In this document: positions 1 to 8,803 of the stretch, piece by piece | How positions within the stretch are numbered: the stretch's first letter is position 1 | Layout: each line of letters begins with the position of its first letter | Assembly (NCBI RefSeq): GCF_019880585.1 | Contig: NZ_JAINVV010000013.1 | Location: forward strand, 1 to 64,000 | Source: Sphingomonas colocasiae | Lineage (GTDB): Bacteria > Pseudomonadota > Alphaproteobacteria > Sphingomonadales > Sphingomonadaceae | Length of the DNA: 64,000 bases | Direction: 5' to 3' | Program-made: the position numbers and the translations under genes | The notes under the pieces: generated by a model | What the model was told of the DNA's origin: nothing | Databases searched by the model: none | The model's input: the letters and a program-made list of their open reading frames with translations, nothing else

Positions 1-2
1 TC

Positions 3-128
3 TTCTCCAAGCTGAAGCACTTCCGCCGGGTCGCAACCCGCTACGATAAGCTCGCCGCGAACTTCCTCGCCATGGTCCAACTCGCCTCAATGAGGCTGTG
101 GCTACGGGCTTATGAGTCTACGGCCTAA
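3..128 (+). mobile_element. IS5-family transposase, C-terminal end (cut by window edge)
   Basis: The frame is open from the window edge and ends with TAA at 126-128, giving the last 41 residues of a transposase. The visible tail includes KLKHFRRVATRYDKLAANF and ends in LRAYESTA. This is the typical C-terminus of IS5-group DDE transposases (the conserved R...KLKxFRRVATRYDK box followed by a hydrophobic helix). The catalytic DDE residues other than this terminal region lie outside the window. The right inverted repeat of the element could not be identified with confidence. Confidence 0.8.
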
Positions 129-307
129 TGCTCCGACGTCCCTCAGCTGCATTGATCAGGATGGACTGCACCCGCTCGATAACAGCCTGATCGTCGAGTT
201 TGTTGGCGGATCCCGCCTTGCCGCGTGCCATTCCCGATCCCCAACTCAGCTCGGGCTTCGCCATAGCGCATCGATAGTTGTTTCCGAAGCATCAGCTTTG
301 CCTGGTG

Positions 308-373
308 GCGAGCCTCGCAGCTTGTTGGGCGAATCGCGCGCCACTCGAAGCCGGGCAGGTCATATCTTTTCAT
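308..373 (-). pseudogene. Remnant of IS5-type transposase N-terminus
   Basis: Starting with ATG at 373 on the minus strand, the first 16 codons read MKRYDLPGFEWRAIRP, the usual opening of IS5-group transposases. The match then jumps frame and continues as NKLRG (the family has LLPNKxRG here). After that the resemblance is lost, so this is a deleted scrap and not a gene. It faces the transposase tail that ends at 128. The rest of 129-462 has no convincing gene. The fragment suggests repeated IS activity at this edge of the window. Confidence 0.6.
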
Positions 374-462
374 ATGGAACTTGAATCGGGATTATGACTG
401 AGGGGGAAGGCTCGACGACGAACTCATGTTGGGGGAGCATCAGTCACGTGATATTCGGCAGC

Positions 463-885
463 ATGATAAGACTCATCCGCACAATAGCGGGCGCCGCTAT
501 TCTCGCGCTCTGCTCTTCTCAGGCTACCGGATATAGCTCGTTTTGCAGTAATCCTAAGCGGGCACGCATCCTCGCCGCAGCCGTCATCGCTTTGCCTGAC
601 GACGATATAAAAAAATTGGAAGCGGCATTTGAGGAACTCTCCACGCGCGTTGGCATGACCACATGGGGTGTTGATAGCTCAGAAGGAGGGCGGCCCCTCA
701 GCCAAACGTTAGGGCTTCAAAGCCCTAAAGTCAGCGTCAGCATCACTGCTCGTTGGAAGCCAGGCCAACGTAATGCGCTGTTGAAAGTCGAGCGAACTTG
801 CGTCAACGACGACCTTGAACCTTGGGCTGGATATTGGCGGAAGGTGCAAAGCGAGCTGGTGCGAGCGGGCTACAGATTACAATAG
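463..885 (+). CDS. Hypothetical exported protein
   Basis: I do not recognise this 140-residue protein. The frame is open from 394, but ATG at 463 gives a clean signal peptide (MIRLIRTIAGAAILALCSSQATG) and is the better start. The mature part has two cysteines, one near its N-terminus (SFCSN) and one near its C-terminus (RTCVN), which could form a disulfide. It is predicted to be soluble and periplasmic, with a helical stretch (DDDIKKLEAAFEEL) followed by a beta-rich half. It sits between IS debris and the convergent msrA, so it may be a recent arrival. Base composition is somewhat lower in GC than its right neighbours. Confidence 0.55.
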   Translation: MIRLIRTIAGAAILALCSSQATGYSSFCSNPKRARILAAAVIALPDDDIKKLEAAFEELSTRVGMTTWGVDSSEGGRPLSQTLGLQSPKVSVSITARWKPGQRNALLKVERTCVNDDLEPWAGYWRKVQSELVRAGYRLQ

Positions 886-920
886 CTCGACGCGTCACCC
901 GTTTATAGGTTCACGACCTA

Positions 921-955
921 GCAGGTCTCGACAAGCGTCGCTGATCGAGACCTGC
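921..955. terminator. Bidirectional hairpin between convergent genes
   Basis: GCAGGTCTCG at 921-930 pairs perfectly with CGAGACCTGC at 946-955, with a 15-nt loop. It lies between the stop of the exported protein (885) and the stop of msrA (974), where a shared terminator is expected. There is no T-run on either side, so termination may be Rho-dependent or only partly intrinsic. Confidence 0.5.
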
Positions 956-973
956 CGTCAACCCAGGCCCGGT

Positions 974-1522
974 TCAGGCGGTCATGTCCGCATTCTTCAG
1001 CCGCTCCGCATAGCTTTTGCGGAACTTGCGGAGCTTGGGCGCGACCACCGCCATGCAATAGGGGTTTTTCGATCCCTCGCGGACGAAATATTCCTGATGG
1101 TAATCCTCTGCCGGATACCAGGTCGCGATCGGCTCGACCGTCGTCACGATCGGATCGCTCCAGTCCGCCTGCGCCCGCGCGATGGCGGCGCGTGCCGCAG
1201 CCTCCTGCTCCGGCGAATGAGGGAAGATCGCCGAACGATATTGCGTGCCGATGTCGTTGCCCTGGCGGTTGAGCTGCGTCGGATCATGGACGTGGAAAAA
1301 GATGTCGAGCAGATCGTCATAGCCGATCGCGTCCGGATCATAATGGATCCGGATCGCCTCGGCATGGCCGGTATCGCCGTTGCACACCTGCTGATAGGTC
1401 GGGTTGACGGTGTCGCCGCCGATATAGCCGCTTTCGACCGCCGAAACGCCGATCACATCGTCGAAGACCGCTTCGACGCACCAGAAGCACCCGCCCGCGA
1501 GTGTCGCGACCTCTTCGGTCAT
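974..1522 (-). CDS. msrA: Peptide-methionine (S)-S-oxide reductase MsrA
   Basis: Reduces the S epimer of methionine sulfoxide in oxidised proteins, using thioredoxin. The protein is 182 residues when started at ATG 1522, which has AGGGAGA about 7 nt upstream; longer starts at 1528 or 1579 are possible but give an unconserved extension. The MsrA signature GCFWC is at residues 11-15, with catalytic Cys12. Further family blocks are GYIGG, HAEAI, FFHVHDPTQ and QYRSAIF. The gene lies just downstream of the M48 protease and in the same direction, so the two may be cotranscribed. Confidence 0.95.
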   Translation of the reverse strand: MTEEVATLAGGCFWCVEAVFDDVIGVSAVESGYIGGDTVNPTYQQVCNGDTGHAEAIRIHYDPDAIGYDDLLDIFFHVHDPTQLNRQGNDIGTQYRSAIFPHSPEQEAAARAAIARAQADWSDPIVTTVEPIATWYPAEDYHQEYFVREGSKNPYCMAVVAPKLRKFRKSYAERLKNADMTA

Positions 1523-1575
1523 GTCCATTCTCCCTTGCTGTGCTGCCAAGATAGGAAGGCGTAGCCGATGCGCAA

Positions 1576-2445
1576 TCACCGCGCCTCGACGCGCACGATC
1601 TCGGCATTGAGCATATCGACGCGGCGGCGGCCGTTCAGATGGGTGGCGTCGGCGAAAATGCCGTAACCGTGCTTCTTCTCGAAACGCGCCCAGAATTCGG
1701 GCGCGGCCGCCATGCGATAGCCCGCATCGTGCATCAGCGTCAGCGACAGCGCGTCCGCCGCGATCTCGGTCTCGCGGATCTTCGCGGCATTCTTGCCGAT
1801 CCGGCCGAACAGTCCGCGCGACACGCCCTGCGCATCGAGCACGGCGCGGTGATCGAGGATGTTGTGCGCCAGTTCATGCGCCAGGATCGCCGCGAGTTCG
1901 TCATCGCTGCGGAATTCCGCGAACATGCTTTGCGAGATCCGGACATATTGTCCATCGGCCCCCGCATTGAGCGCCCTGGTGTTCGAGATCACGAACCGCG
2001 TCGCGCAGGCCGGCACACCGGCCAGTTCCACCGACAGGGTCCGTTCGCCCCGCCTGATCGCGAGCACCGCCGACCCCGCCGCCAATCCGGCATCGAGGCG
2101 ATCGTGCACGGCGCGCATCCAGGCCGACGCATCCTTGAACGCCGGATCGCCAAGCATGGGCATCGCCGTGCCGCCGATCGACTGGATGATGTCGTCGGGT
2201 GCGATACCCACCCCGGCGGCCGGCGATCCGGGCAGGACCGCAACCACGCCGGGATATCGGCCGGCCGCCGACGTCCCCAGCAACAATCCGGTCGCCGGCG
2301 CGCGCCGCGCGCAACGCCCCGCATTGGCGGTGACGAGATCATGGCCGATCTTCGCGACGCGCACGTCCTGCACACGCTCGATATCCGCCTGTGACGGCGG
2401 CGGAGACGCTGCGAGCAACAGGCCCAGGATCGTGGCCAGCTCCAT
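1576..2445 (-). CDS. PDZ-M48 family metalloprotease
   Basis: A 289-residue zinc endopeptidase of the M48 (HtpX/Oma1/BepA-like) type. The N-terminus (MELATILGLLLAASPPPSQA) looks like a signal peptide or single membrane segment. A PDZ-like segment (VVAVLPGSPAAGVGIAPDD, about residues 65-100) precedes the peptidase part. HELAH at residues 190-194 is the HExxH zinc site and EIAAD around 228 supplies the third ligand. It starts one base after the glpK stop codon, so it is translationally linked to glpK. A role in envelope protein quality control is inferred from the family. Confidence 0.85.
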   Translation of the reverse strand: MELATILGLLLAASPPPSQADIERVQDVRVAKIGHDLVTANAGRCARRAPATGLLLGTSAAGRYPGVVAVLPGSPAAGVGIAPDDIIQSIGGTAMPMLGDPAFKDASAWMRAVHDRLDAGLAAGSAVLAIRRGERTLSVELAGVPACATRFVISNTRALNAGADGQYVRISQSMFAEFRSDDELAAILAHELAHNILDHRAVLDAQGVSRGLFGRIGKNAAKIRETEIAADALSLTLMHDAGYRMAAAPEFWARFEKKHGYGIFADATHLNGRRRVDMLNAEIVRVEAR

Positions 2446-2446
2446 T

Positions 2447-3931
2447 TCAGGCGCCCGCGAGCACCGCCTTCATCGCGACCGACCAGCCGTCCAGCCGCGC
2501 GGCCCGCACCGCGCCGTCGATCGCGGGCGTGAAGCGCGTCACCGCGCCACGCATCGCCGCCGCGTCGCGAAGCGATCCGAACAGGCCCGCGCCGACGCCC
2601 GCCAGCATCGCCGCGCCCATCGCGGTGGTTTCCGCGAAGGCCGGGCGCTCGACCGTCAGGTCGAGCATGTCCGCCAGATCCTGCGCCATCCAGTCATTGG
2701 CGACCATGCCGCCATCGATCCGCAATTCCTGCCAGTCGCAGCCATCGGCGGCGAAAGCGCCTTTCAGATCGCTGGTCTGGTGCGCCATCGCCTCCAGCGC
2801 GGCGCGGACGATATGCGCGCGCCCCGTCGAGAAGCTGAGCCCCGTCACCGCGGCCCGCGCGCCCGGTTCCCAATGCGGCGCACCCAGCCCGGATAGCGCG
2901 GGCACCAGATAGACGCCGCCATTATCGGCGACCGATCGCGCAAGCGGTTCGCTCTCGGGCGCCGACGCGATCAGGCGCAGTTCGTCGCGCAGCCACTGGA
3001 TCAGGCTGCCGGCGACGAATACCGACCCCTCCAATGCGTAATGACGCTCGCCCGATACCTGCCAGCAGATCGTCGACAACAGCCGGTTGCGGGACTGCGG
3101 CAGGCTGCGGCCGGTGTTTGAAAGCACGAAGGCACCGGTGCCATAGGTCGCCTTGGTCTGGCCGGGATCGAGGCAGCCCTGGCCGATCGTTGCCGCCTGC
3201 TGGTCCCCCGCCATGCCGGTGATCGCGATCGGCGCGCCGAACAATTCGGCATCGGTGGTGGCGATCGGGCCGGCGCAGTCGACAATCTCGGGCAGGATGG
3301 CGCGGGGCACCCCGAACAGGTCCAGCAGGCCGTCGTCCCAGCCGGATGCGCCGATCGCCATCAGCGCGGTGCGCGATGCATTGGTCGCATCGCTGACATG
3401 CGCGCCGCCGGTCAGCTTGAAGACCAGCCAGCTCTCCACGGTGCCGACCATCAGATCGTCGCCGGCGTCACGAAGCTGCGGCCAGTTCTCCAGCGCCCAG
3501 CCGATCTTGCTGCCGGAAAAATAAGGATCGAGCAGCAGTCCGGTCTTGGCCTGGACGATGGGTTCGTGCCCGGCGTCCTTGAGAGTGCGGCAGATATCGG
3601 CGGTGCGCCGATCCTGCCAGACGATCGCGGGCGCCAGCGGCTCGCCCGTCCGCCGGCTCCAGAACACCACGGTTTCGCGCTGGTTGGTGATGCCGATCCC
3701 GGCGATCGCCCCCGGCCCGCCCGCCTGGGTTACCATCTCGCGCGCGCAATCCAGCGTCAGCGCCCAGATCTCGGCCGCGTCATGCTCAACCAGCCCCGGT
3801 GCCGGATAATGCTGAGTCAGCGGCCGCTGCGTACTTCCCAGCGCTCGCCCGTCGGGATCGAACAGCATCGCACGGGTGGATGTGGTGCCTTCGTCAATGA
3901 CGAGGATCTTGTCGGCGGAGTTCATGGCCAT
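2447..3931 (-). CDS. glpK: Glycerol kinase
   Basis: Phosphorylates glycerol to sn-glycerol 3-phosphate with ATP. The 494-residue length is standard for the family. The FGGY-kinase landmarks are present: DEGTTSTRAML near the N-terminus (the family usually has DQGTTSSR), GLVEHDAAEIW, ITNQRETVVFW, VWQDRRT, the phosphate-binding stretch ATYGTGAFVL, and GLGAPHWEPGARA. Starts at residue 1 or 3 (MAMNSADK) are equally possible and no strong Shine-Dalgarno is visible. No glpF or glpD is nearby. It follows a structured repeat (4011-4151) and leads the glpK-M48-msrA run. Confidence 0.95.
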   Translation of the reverse strand: MAMNSADKILVIDEGTTSTRAMLFDPDGRALGSTQRPLTQHYPAPGLVEHDAAEIWALTLDCAREMVTQAGGPGAIAGIGITNQRETVVFWSRRTGEPLAPAIVWQDRRTADICRTLKDAGHEPIVQAKTGLLLDPYFSGSKIGWALENWPQLRDAGDDLMVGTVESWLVFKLTGGAHVSDATNASRTALMAIGASGWDDGLLDLFGVPRAILPEIVDCAGPIATTDAELFGAPIAITGMAGDQQAATIGQGCLDPGQTKATYGTGAFVLSNTGRSLPQSRNRLLSTICWQVSGERHYALEGSVFVAGSLIQWLRDELRLIASAPESEPLARSVADNGGVYLVPALSGLGAPHWEPGARAAVTGLSFSTGRAHIVRAALEAMAHQTSDLKGAFAADGCDWQELRIDGGMVANDWMAQDLADMLDLTVERPAFAETTAMGAAMLAGVGAGLFGSLRDAAAMRGAVTRFTPAIDGAVRAARLDGWSVAMKAVLAGA

Positions 3932-4010
3932 GGTTCAACCACAATGCCCATGTGCGCGAAAGGCGTAAACTACGGTATCCAGTCGCGGGATCGTTTGATC
4001 AAGCACCCTG

Positions 4011-4151
4011 GGAATGGATGCCATTGGGCTCAGGCCGGAGCGAGAATGGTGCCGGCCGAGAACCGGCGCGCAGCGTACTTCAGTACGTGAGCACCGGAAG
4101 CGCAGGACGGTGCCGTTCGCAGCCCGGCATGGGCCCAATGGCATCCATTCC
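4011..4151. repeat. 141-nt structured repeat element, copy 1
   Basis: An extended inverted repeat: GGAATGGATGCCATTGGGC at 4011-4029 is perfectly complementary to 4133-4151. An inner stem pairs 4048-4057 with 4105-4114 (with wobbles and one mismatch). The 48-nt head at 4058-4105 contains the small hairpin CGTAC-TTCA-GTACG. The head is identical in copy 2 (13922-13969), whereas both stems have different sequences there and are still paired. The last base of the element is part of the TAG stop of the YbjN-domain gene. Function unknown; see findings. Confidence 0.85.
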
Positions 4152-4660
4152 TAGGCCTCGCCCCGTGTCTCTATCAGAGCCGCCGCTATGGCTTCGGTGG
4201 GCGATTTCCCGCCCCACAGGACGAACTGGAACACCGGATAAAAGCGCTCGCATTCGTCGATCGCGGTTTCGACGAGCAGTTCGACCTGGTCGAGCGACAG
4301 ATGGTAATCCTCCTGCCCGTCGAGCAACGCGGCATGGCGGAACAGGACGATCCCGCTCGACGACCAGAGTTCGAAATGGCCGAGCCAGAGCTGCTCGTTG
4401 ATCAGCCCCAGCGTCTCGTACATCTCCGATCGCTTCTCGTTCGCGACCTTGATGTCGGGCAGCGCCAGGAACTGGAGCACGCGATCATCCTCGCGCCACA
4501 CCGCGCGCAATTCGTATTTCGTCCAGCTGCCGTCCATCGTCGCGACGATCTCGTCGTCGCTGACACGCTCATGCGTCCAGCCATGCGCCGAATAATAGGC
4601 TTCGAGCATCTCGATCGGCGCACCGCTCGCGCGGTCCGTCTCATACTCGTCCAGGGTCAT
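4151..4660 (-). CDS. YbjN domain-containing protein
   Basis: A 169-residue cytoplasmic protein whose fold resembles type III secretion chaperones (YbjN family, PF10722). The pattern is clear: an N-terminal helix (MLEAYYSAHGW), the strand block WTKYELRAVWREDDRVLQFLALPDI, the helix EMYETLGLINEQLWLGHFELW, and a C-terminal block FYPVFQFVLWGGKSPTEAI. The open frame extends upstream to 4876, but that part overlaps ubiK antisense-like sequence and is unconserved; ATG 4660 is the family-like start. The TAG stop is embedded in the structured repeat. The molecular role in this family is not settled (stress and motility links in enterics). Confidence 0.85.
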   Translation of the reverse strand: MTLDEYETDRASGAPIEMLEAYYSAHGWTHERVSDDEIVATMDGSWTKYELRAVWREDDRVLQFLALPDIKVANEKRSEMYETLGLINEQLWLGHFELWSSSGIVLFRHAALLDGQEDYHLSLDQVELLVETAIDECERFYPVFQFVLWGGKSPTEAIAAALIETRGEA

Positions 4661-4769
4661 GCGGGTGTCACCAGCGCCATTCTCATGAACGCACTCGTGC
4701 AACCGCACGGCCCCGAAGACAAGGCAAAACCGCGCGAGATGGTGATTTCGCCGGGGATTTCCCCGTGGA

Positions 4770-5075
4770 TCAGCCTGTGGATTTCGGCTTGCCCTTGGCA
4801 GGCGACTTCGCCGCCGCCTTGGCGGCCGGCTTCGCCTGCACGCCTTCCAGCGCATCGAGCCGCGCGCGCAGGGCATCCGCCTCGTCGCGCGCCGCGGCGG
4901 CCATGGCCTTCACCGCTTCGAACTCGTCGCGGCTGACGAAATCGAGACCGCCGATCCATTCCTTCGCGCGCTCACGCGCCGACGCCTCGGCCTCCCGGCC
5001 GACGCCGGCCAACGTTCCCGCCGCGCCGTTCACGAACTTCACGAAATCGTCGAAAACACGATTCTGCGACTGCAT
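4770..5075 (-). CDS. ubiK: Accessory factor UbiK family protein (BMFP domain)
   Basis: A 101-residue membrane-fusogenic, coiled-coil protein of the UbiK/YqiC (BMFP) family, which supports ubiquinone biosynthesis by working with UbiJ in gamma-proteobacteria. The N-terminal amphipathic helix (MQSQNRVFDDFVKFVNGAAG), the motif DFVSRDEFEAVKAM, and the coiled coil that follows (DEADALRARLDALE) are typical. The tail is Ala/Lys/Pro rich, as often seen in alphaproteobacteria. Family membership is confident; a ubiquinone role in this organism is inferred. Confidence 0.85.
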   Translation of the reverse strand: MQSQNRVFDDFVKFVNGAAGTLAGVGREAEASARERAKEWIGGLDFVSRDEFEAVKAMAAAARDEADALRARLDALEGVQAKPAAKAAAKSPAKGKPKSTG

Positions 5076-5106
5076 TCTATCCCTCCAGACCGGAGATTGG
5101 CCCTTG

Positions 5107-5661
5107 CTACAGATCTATCTGGGCCTTGGGGGTCGAGGGTGCAAGGGTTGCCGCGTCGGGATTCAGCGCGCCGATCTGGTAATTGAGCGTGGCGGCGAAG
5201 CAGAGCCAGGCCAGATAGGGCAGCATCAGCGCCGCCGCGGCCGGCCGGACGCGCCGGAACGCGACCGTGGTCGCGATGGCGAGCACCAGCATCACCAGGA
5301 TCACGATCAACGCGGTTCCCACCTGATGCGCGGCGAAGAAGATCGGCGACCAGGCGAGATTGAGCAGGAACTGCGCGACGAACAGGGCGATCGCGGGGCC
5401 ACGCCCCCCTGCCCCGCGCGCGTTGAGGATCATCGCGAGCGCGAGCCCCATCAGCACATAAAGGATCGTCCATGCGGCGCCGAAGGCCCAGCCCGGCGGC
5501 ATGATCGCCGGCTTCACCAGCGCATCGAACCAGGGATTGCCGTAACCGGAATTGGCGAGCTGCCCTGAGGCGATGCCGAGCAGCAGAACGAGCGGAACAC
5601 ACAGGAGCGCCCATCGCGCAAAGGACCAGCGGAGTTGCCCCTTCGACGCGATTTCGCTCAT
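5107..5661 (-). CDS. tspO: TspO/MBR family membrane protein
   Basis: A 184-residue five-helix membrane protein of the TspO family, which binds porphyrins and cholesterol-like ligands. Family marks: WFDALVKPAIMPPGWAFGAAW in the first loop/TM2 region (the W-x-P-P-x-W block), YVLMGLALAMIL, and LAWLCFAATLNYQI near the end (family WxxFAxxLN). ATG 5661 is chosen over the upstream in-frame 5721 because it opens 10 nt after the RND pump stop codon and avoids overlap. It probably shares the pump's transcript, an unusual pairing. Confidence 0.9.
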   Translation of the reverse strand: MSEIASKGQLRWSFARWALLCVPLVLLLGIASGQLANSGYGNPWFDALVKPAIMPPGWAFGAAWTILYVLMGLALAMILNARGAGGRGPAIALFVAQFLLNLAWSPIFFAAHQVGTALIVILVMLVLAIATTVAFRRVRPAAAALMLPYLAWLCFAATLNYQIGALNPDAATLAPSTPKAQIDL

Positions 5662-5671
5662 CCGCTGCTCC

Positions 5672-8600
5672 CTATTCGGCCGGCGCGGGCGCCGGCACCC
5701 CGAGTTCACTGTCAAGCGCACGCCCGACCGCTTCCGGCGATCCCGTATAACGCGCCAGGCGACTGTAGAGAATTGGAATGAGGAACAATGTGATGAAGGT
5801 TGCGATCGAGACGCCGAACACGATCACGATACCGATCGCGACGCGCGACGCAGCACCGGCTCCGCCCGTCGTCACCAGCGGCACTGCCCCCATCACCGTG
5901 GCGATTGACGTCATCAGGATCGGGCGCAGGCGGCGAGCGGACGCGCGGCGGATCGCCTCGCCCACTTCCACGCCCTCGTCGCGTATCTGGTTGGCGAATT
6001 CGACGATCAGGATACCGTTCTTCGCGGCCAGCCCCACCAGCATGACGATGCCGATCTGACTGTAGAGATTGATCGTCTGGCCGGTCAGCGCCAGCCCGAT
6101 CACGCCACCCGCCACCGCCAGCGGCACCGTGGTGATGATGACGATCGGATGGATGAAGCTTTCGAACTGCGCGGCGAGCACCAGGAAGATGATCAGCACC
6201 GTCAAACCGAAGACGATCCAGATGGAGCTGCCGGTTTCCTTGAACGCCTGGCTCTGCCCACGATAGCCCACCGCCGTCACTTCGGGTGACGCGGCGGCCT
6301 GCTGTTCAAGGAAGGTCAACGCTTCACCCAGGGCATAGCCGGGCGCCAGCGCGCCGTTGAGCGTGATCGCGCGCATCTTCTGGAAGCGGCCGAGATCGCG
6401 GGGTCCGGCCGTTTCTCGCGTGGTGACGAGGTTCGAGAGCGGCACCAGCGCGCCTGTCCGGCTGCGTACATAGATTTGCGACAGATTCTGGAGGTTCGAC
6501 CGATCCTGCGCATCCGCCTGGACGATGACGCGATATTCCTCGCCGCGATCGAGATAGGTGGACACACGGCGCGAACCGAGCAGCGACTGCAATGCCTGGC
6601 TGATATCGTCGACCGACACACCAAGGTCGCCCGCGCGCGCGGTATCGACGTCGATGCGAAGCTGCGGCTTGGTTTCCTTGTAATCGGAATCGAGGTTGAT
6701 GATGCCGGGATTGTTGGCCGCAGCGGCCAGAATACGGTCGCGCGCGGCCACCAGCCCTTCATAGGTGTTGCCGGCGATCACGAAATTGATCGGATTGTTG
6801 TTGCCGCCGCCGCCACGGCCGCCGATCGGCGCGCGCACCGACGCGTTGCCACGCACCGTGGGCGTATCGCGCAGGATCGCGTTGATCTTGTTGACGACGT
6901 CCTGCGTGGTCTGATCGCGCTCCTCCCACGGCTTCATGAAGATCGTGAAACCGCCATTGTTGAAGTCGTCGGTCGCATTGAAACCGCCGGGCGTGCGCGC
7001 GATGACATTGGCCACCGTGCCTTCCTTGACCATCGGCAGCAGCTTGTTCTGCACGTCGACGACATAGCGATCCATGGTATCGAAGCCGGTGCCTTCGGGC
7101 GCGTTGATCTGGAACTGGGCGACACCCATGTCCTCCGCCGGGATCAGTTCCGACTTCATCAAGGTGAACAGCCCCCCTGCCGCCCCCAGGAACAGCAGCA
7201 CCGAGACAATCGCGATCAGAGGCTTGTTGATCACCCGATCGAGCCGGCGCGCATAGGCATTTTCGATTCGCTGGAAGCGATCGTCGATCCATTGGGTGAA
7301 GCGTCCGCGCGTCTGGTGCTTCAGCAGCTTCGAACAGAGCATCGGCGCCAGGCTGAGCGCGAGAAAACCAGAAAAGGCGATGGCTGCGATCATCGCGACC
7401 GCCAGTTCGCGGAAGAGCAGGCCGGTCTGCCCGGCGAGGAACATCACCGGCACGAACACCGCGCAAACGACGAGCGTGGTCGAGATCACCGCGAAGCCCA
7501 CCTGGCGCGTTCCCTTGAACGCGGCGACGAGCGGGGATTCGCCTTCCTCGATACGATGATAGACATTTTCCAGAACGACGATCGCGTCGTCGACCACCAG
7601 ACCGATCGCGAGCACCATCGCGAGCAAGGTCAGCAGATTGATCGAGAATCCGGCCAGCCACAGCACGGTGAAGGCGCTCAAGAGACAGATCGGCACCGTC
7701 ACCGCCGGAATCAGCGTGGCGCGCGCGCTGCCGAGAAACAGGAAGATCACGAGGACAACGAGCACGGCCGCTTCAAGCAAGGTGTGCCACACCCGCTCGA
7801 TCGCGCGGCTGATGAACTGCGAATCGTCGGACCCGACCATGATCGTCATGCCGTCGGGCAGCGAGGGCCGGATCAGCTCCATCTCCGCCTTCGCGCGATC
7901 GGCCACCTCCAGCGTGTTGGCGCCGGACTGACGCACGATGCCGAGGCCGACCGCCGGGCCGCCATTCCGTCGGAACTGGTAATAGGGGTTCTCCGCCCCC
8001 TCTTCGACGCGCGCGACATCGCCCAGGCGGACGAGGTAACCGTTGGTGCCGCGCCCGACGACAAGTTGCGAAAACTGGGCGGGCGTCGTGAACGGGCGTT
8101 CGACGCGCAGCGTGACGTTCTGGTCCTTCGATTCGAGGCGCCCGGCGGGCAGCTCGACATTCTGGCGACGCAGCGCGGCCTCGACATCGGCCGGGGTGAG
8201 CTGGAAGGCGGCAAGCCGCTCCGGCTTCATCCAGACGCGCATCGACGGCCGTGCCTCACCCGCCAGGAAGACACGCGCGACGCCGTCGATCGCGGAGAAG
8301 CGATCGACCAGATTGCGATCGGCGTAGTCACTGAGCTGAAGCCTGCTCCAGCCCGGCTTGGAAACGACGAGGAACAGGATCGGCTGCGAATCCGAATCGG
8401 CCTTGCGCACCTGCGGCGCCAGCGCTTCCTCCGGCAGATCCTGAACGGAGCTCGACACGCGGTCACGCACGTCGTTGGCGGCGGAATCGATGTCGCGGCC
8501 GGGATTGAATTCGATCGTGATTTCAGACTGACCGTCACGCGAACGCGAACTGATCGCCAGGATGCCCTCGATACCGGCAAGCTGCGCTTCCAGCACCTGG

Positions 8601-8791
8601 GTGATGCGCGATTCGACGACGGTGGCGGCGGCGCCGGTATAGGTCGTCTGTACGGACACGACGGGCGGATCGGTGTCGGGATATTCGCGAACCGACAGGC
8701 TCATGAATGCGACGGCGCCGACCACGCACAGCAGGATCGCGATGACCGTGGCGAAAACCGGCCTGCGGACCGACAGATCGGAAAGCTGCAT
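5672..8791 (-). CDS. Efflux RND transporter permease subunit (HAE-1 type)
   Basis: A 1039-residue inner-membrane proton-drug antiporter. The N-terminus (LSVRRPVFATVIAILLCVVG) is the first transmembrane helix; two large periplasmic loops follow, with the usual internal duplication. The proton-relay acidic pair is visible in TM4 (GLVVDDAIVVLENV). This motif places it with multidrug (HAE) pumps and not with the heavy-metal type found later in the window. It starts 12 nt after the adaptor gene and forms an operon with it. No outer-membrane channel gene is adjacent, so it must borrow one. Substrates cannot be read from sequence. Confidence 0.95.
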   Translation of the reverse strand: MQLSDLSVRRPVFATVIAILLCVVGAVAFMSLSVREYPDTDPPVVSVQTTYTGAAATVVESRITQVLEAQLAGIEGILAISSRSRDGQSEITIEFNPGRDIDSAANDVRDRVSSSVQDLPEEALAPQVRKADSDSQPILFLVVSKPGWSRLQLSDYADRNLVDRFSAIDGVARVFLAGEARPSMRVWMKPERLAAFQLTPADVEAALRRQNVELPAGRLESKDQNVTLRVERPFTTPAQFSQLVVGRGTNGYLVRLGDVARVEEGAENPYYQFRRNGGPAVGLGIVRQSGANTLEVADRAKAEMELIRPSLPDGMTIMVGSDDSQFISRAIERVWHTLLEAAVLVVLVIFLFLGSARATLIPAVTVPICLLSAFTVLWLAGFSINLLTLLAMVLAIGLVVDDAIVVLENVYHRIEEGESPLVAAFKGTRQVGFAVISTTLVVCAVFVPVMFLAGQTGLLFRELAVAMIAAIAFSGFLALSLAPMLCSKLLKHQTRGRFTQWIDDRFQRIENAYARRLDRVINKPLIAIVSVLLFLGAAGGLFTLMKSELIPAEDMGVAQFQINAPEGTGFDTMDRYVVDVQNKLLPMVKEGTVANVIARTPGGFNATDDFNNGGFTIFMKPWEERDQTTQDVVNKINAILRDTPTVRGNASVRAPIGGRGGGGNNNPINFVIAGNTYEGLVAARDRILAAAANNPGIINLDSDYKETKPQLRIDVDTARAGDLGVSVDDISQALQSLLGSRRVSTYLDRGEEYRVIVQADAQDRSNLQNLSQIYVRSRTGALVPLSNLVTTRETAGPRDLGRFQKMRAITLNGALAPGYALGEALTFLEQQAAASPEVTAVGYRGQSQAFKETGSSIWIVFGLTVLIIFLVLAAQFESFIHPIVIITTVPLAVAGGVIGLALTGQTINLYSQIGIVMLVGLAAKNGILIVEFANQIRDEGVEVGEAIRRASARRLRPILMTSIATVMGAVPLVTTGGAGAASRVAIGIVIVFGVSIATFITLFLIPILYSRLARYTGSPEAVGRALDSELGVPAPAPAE

Positions 8792-8803
8792 TCGCCGGCG
8801 CCC

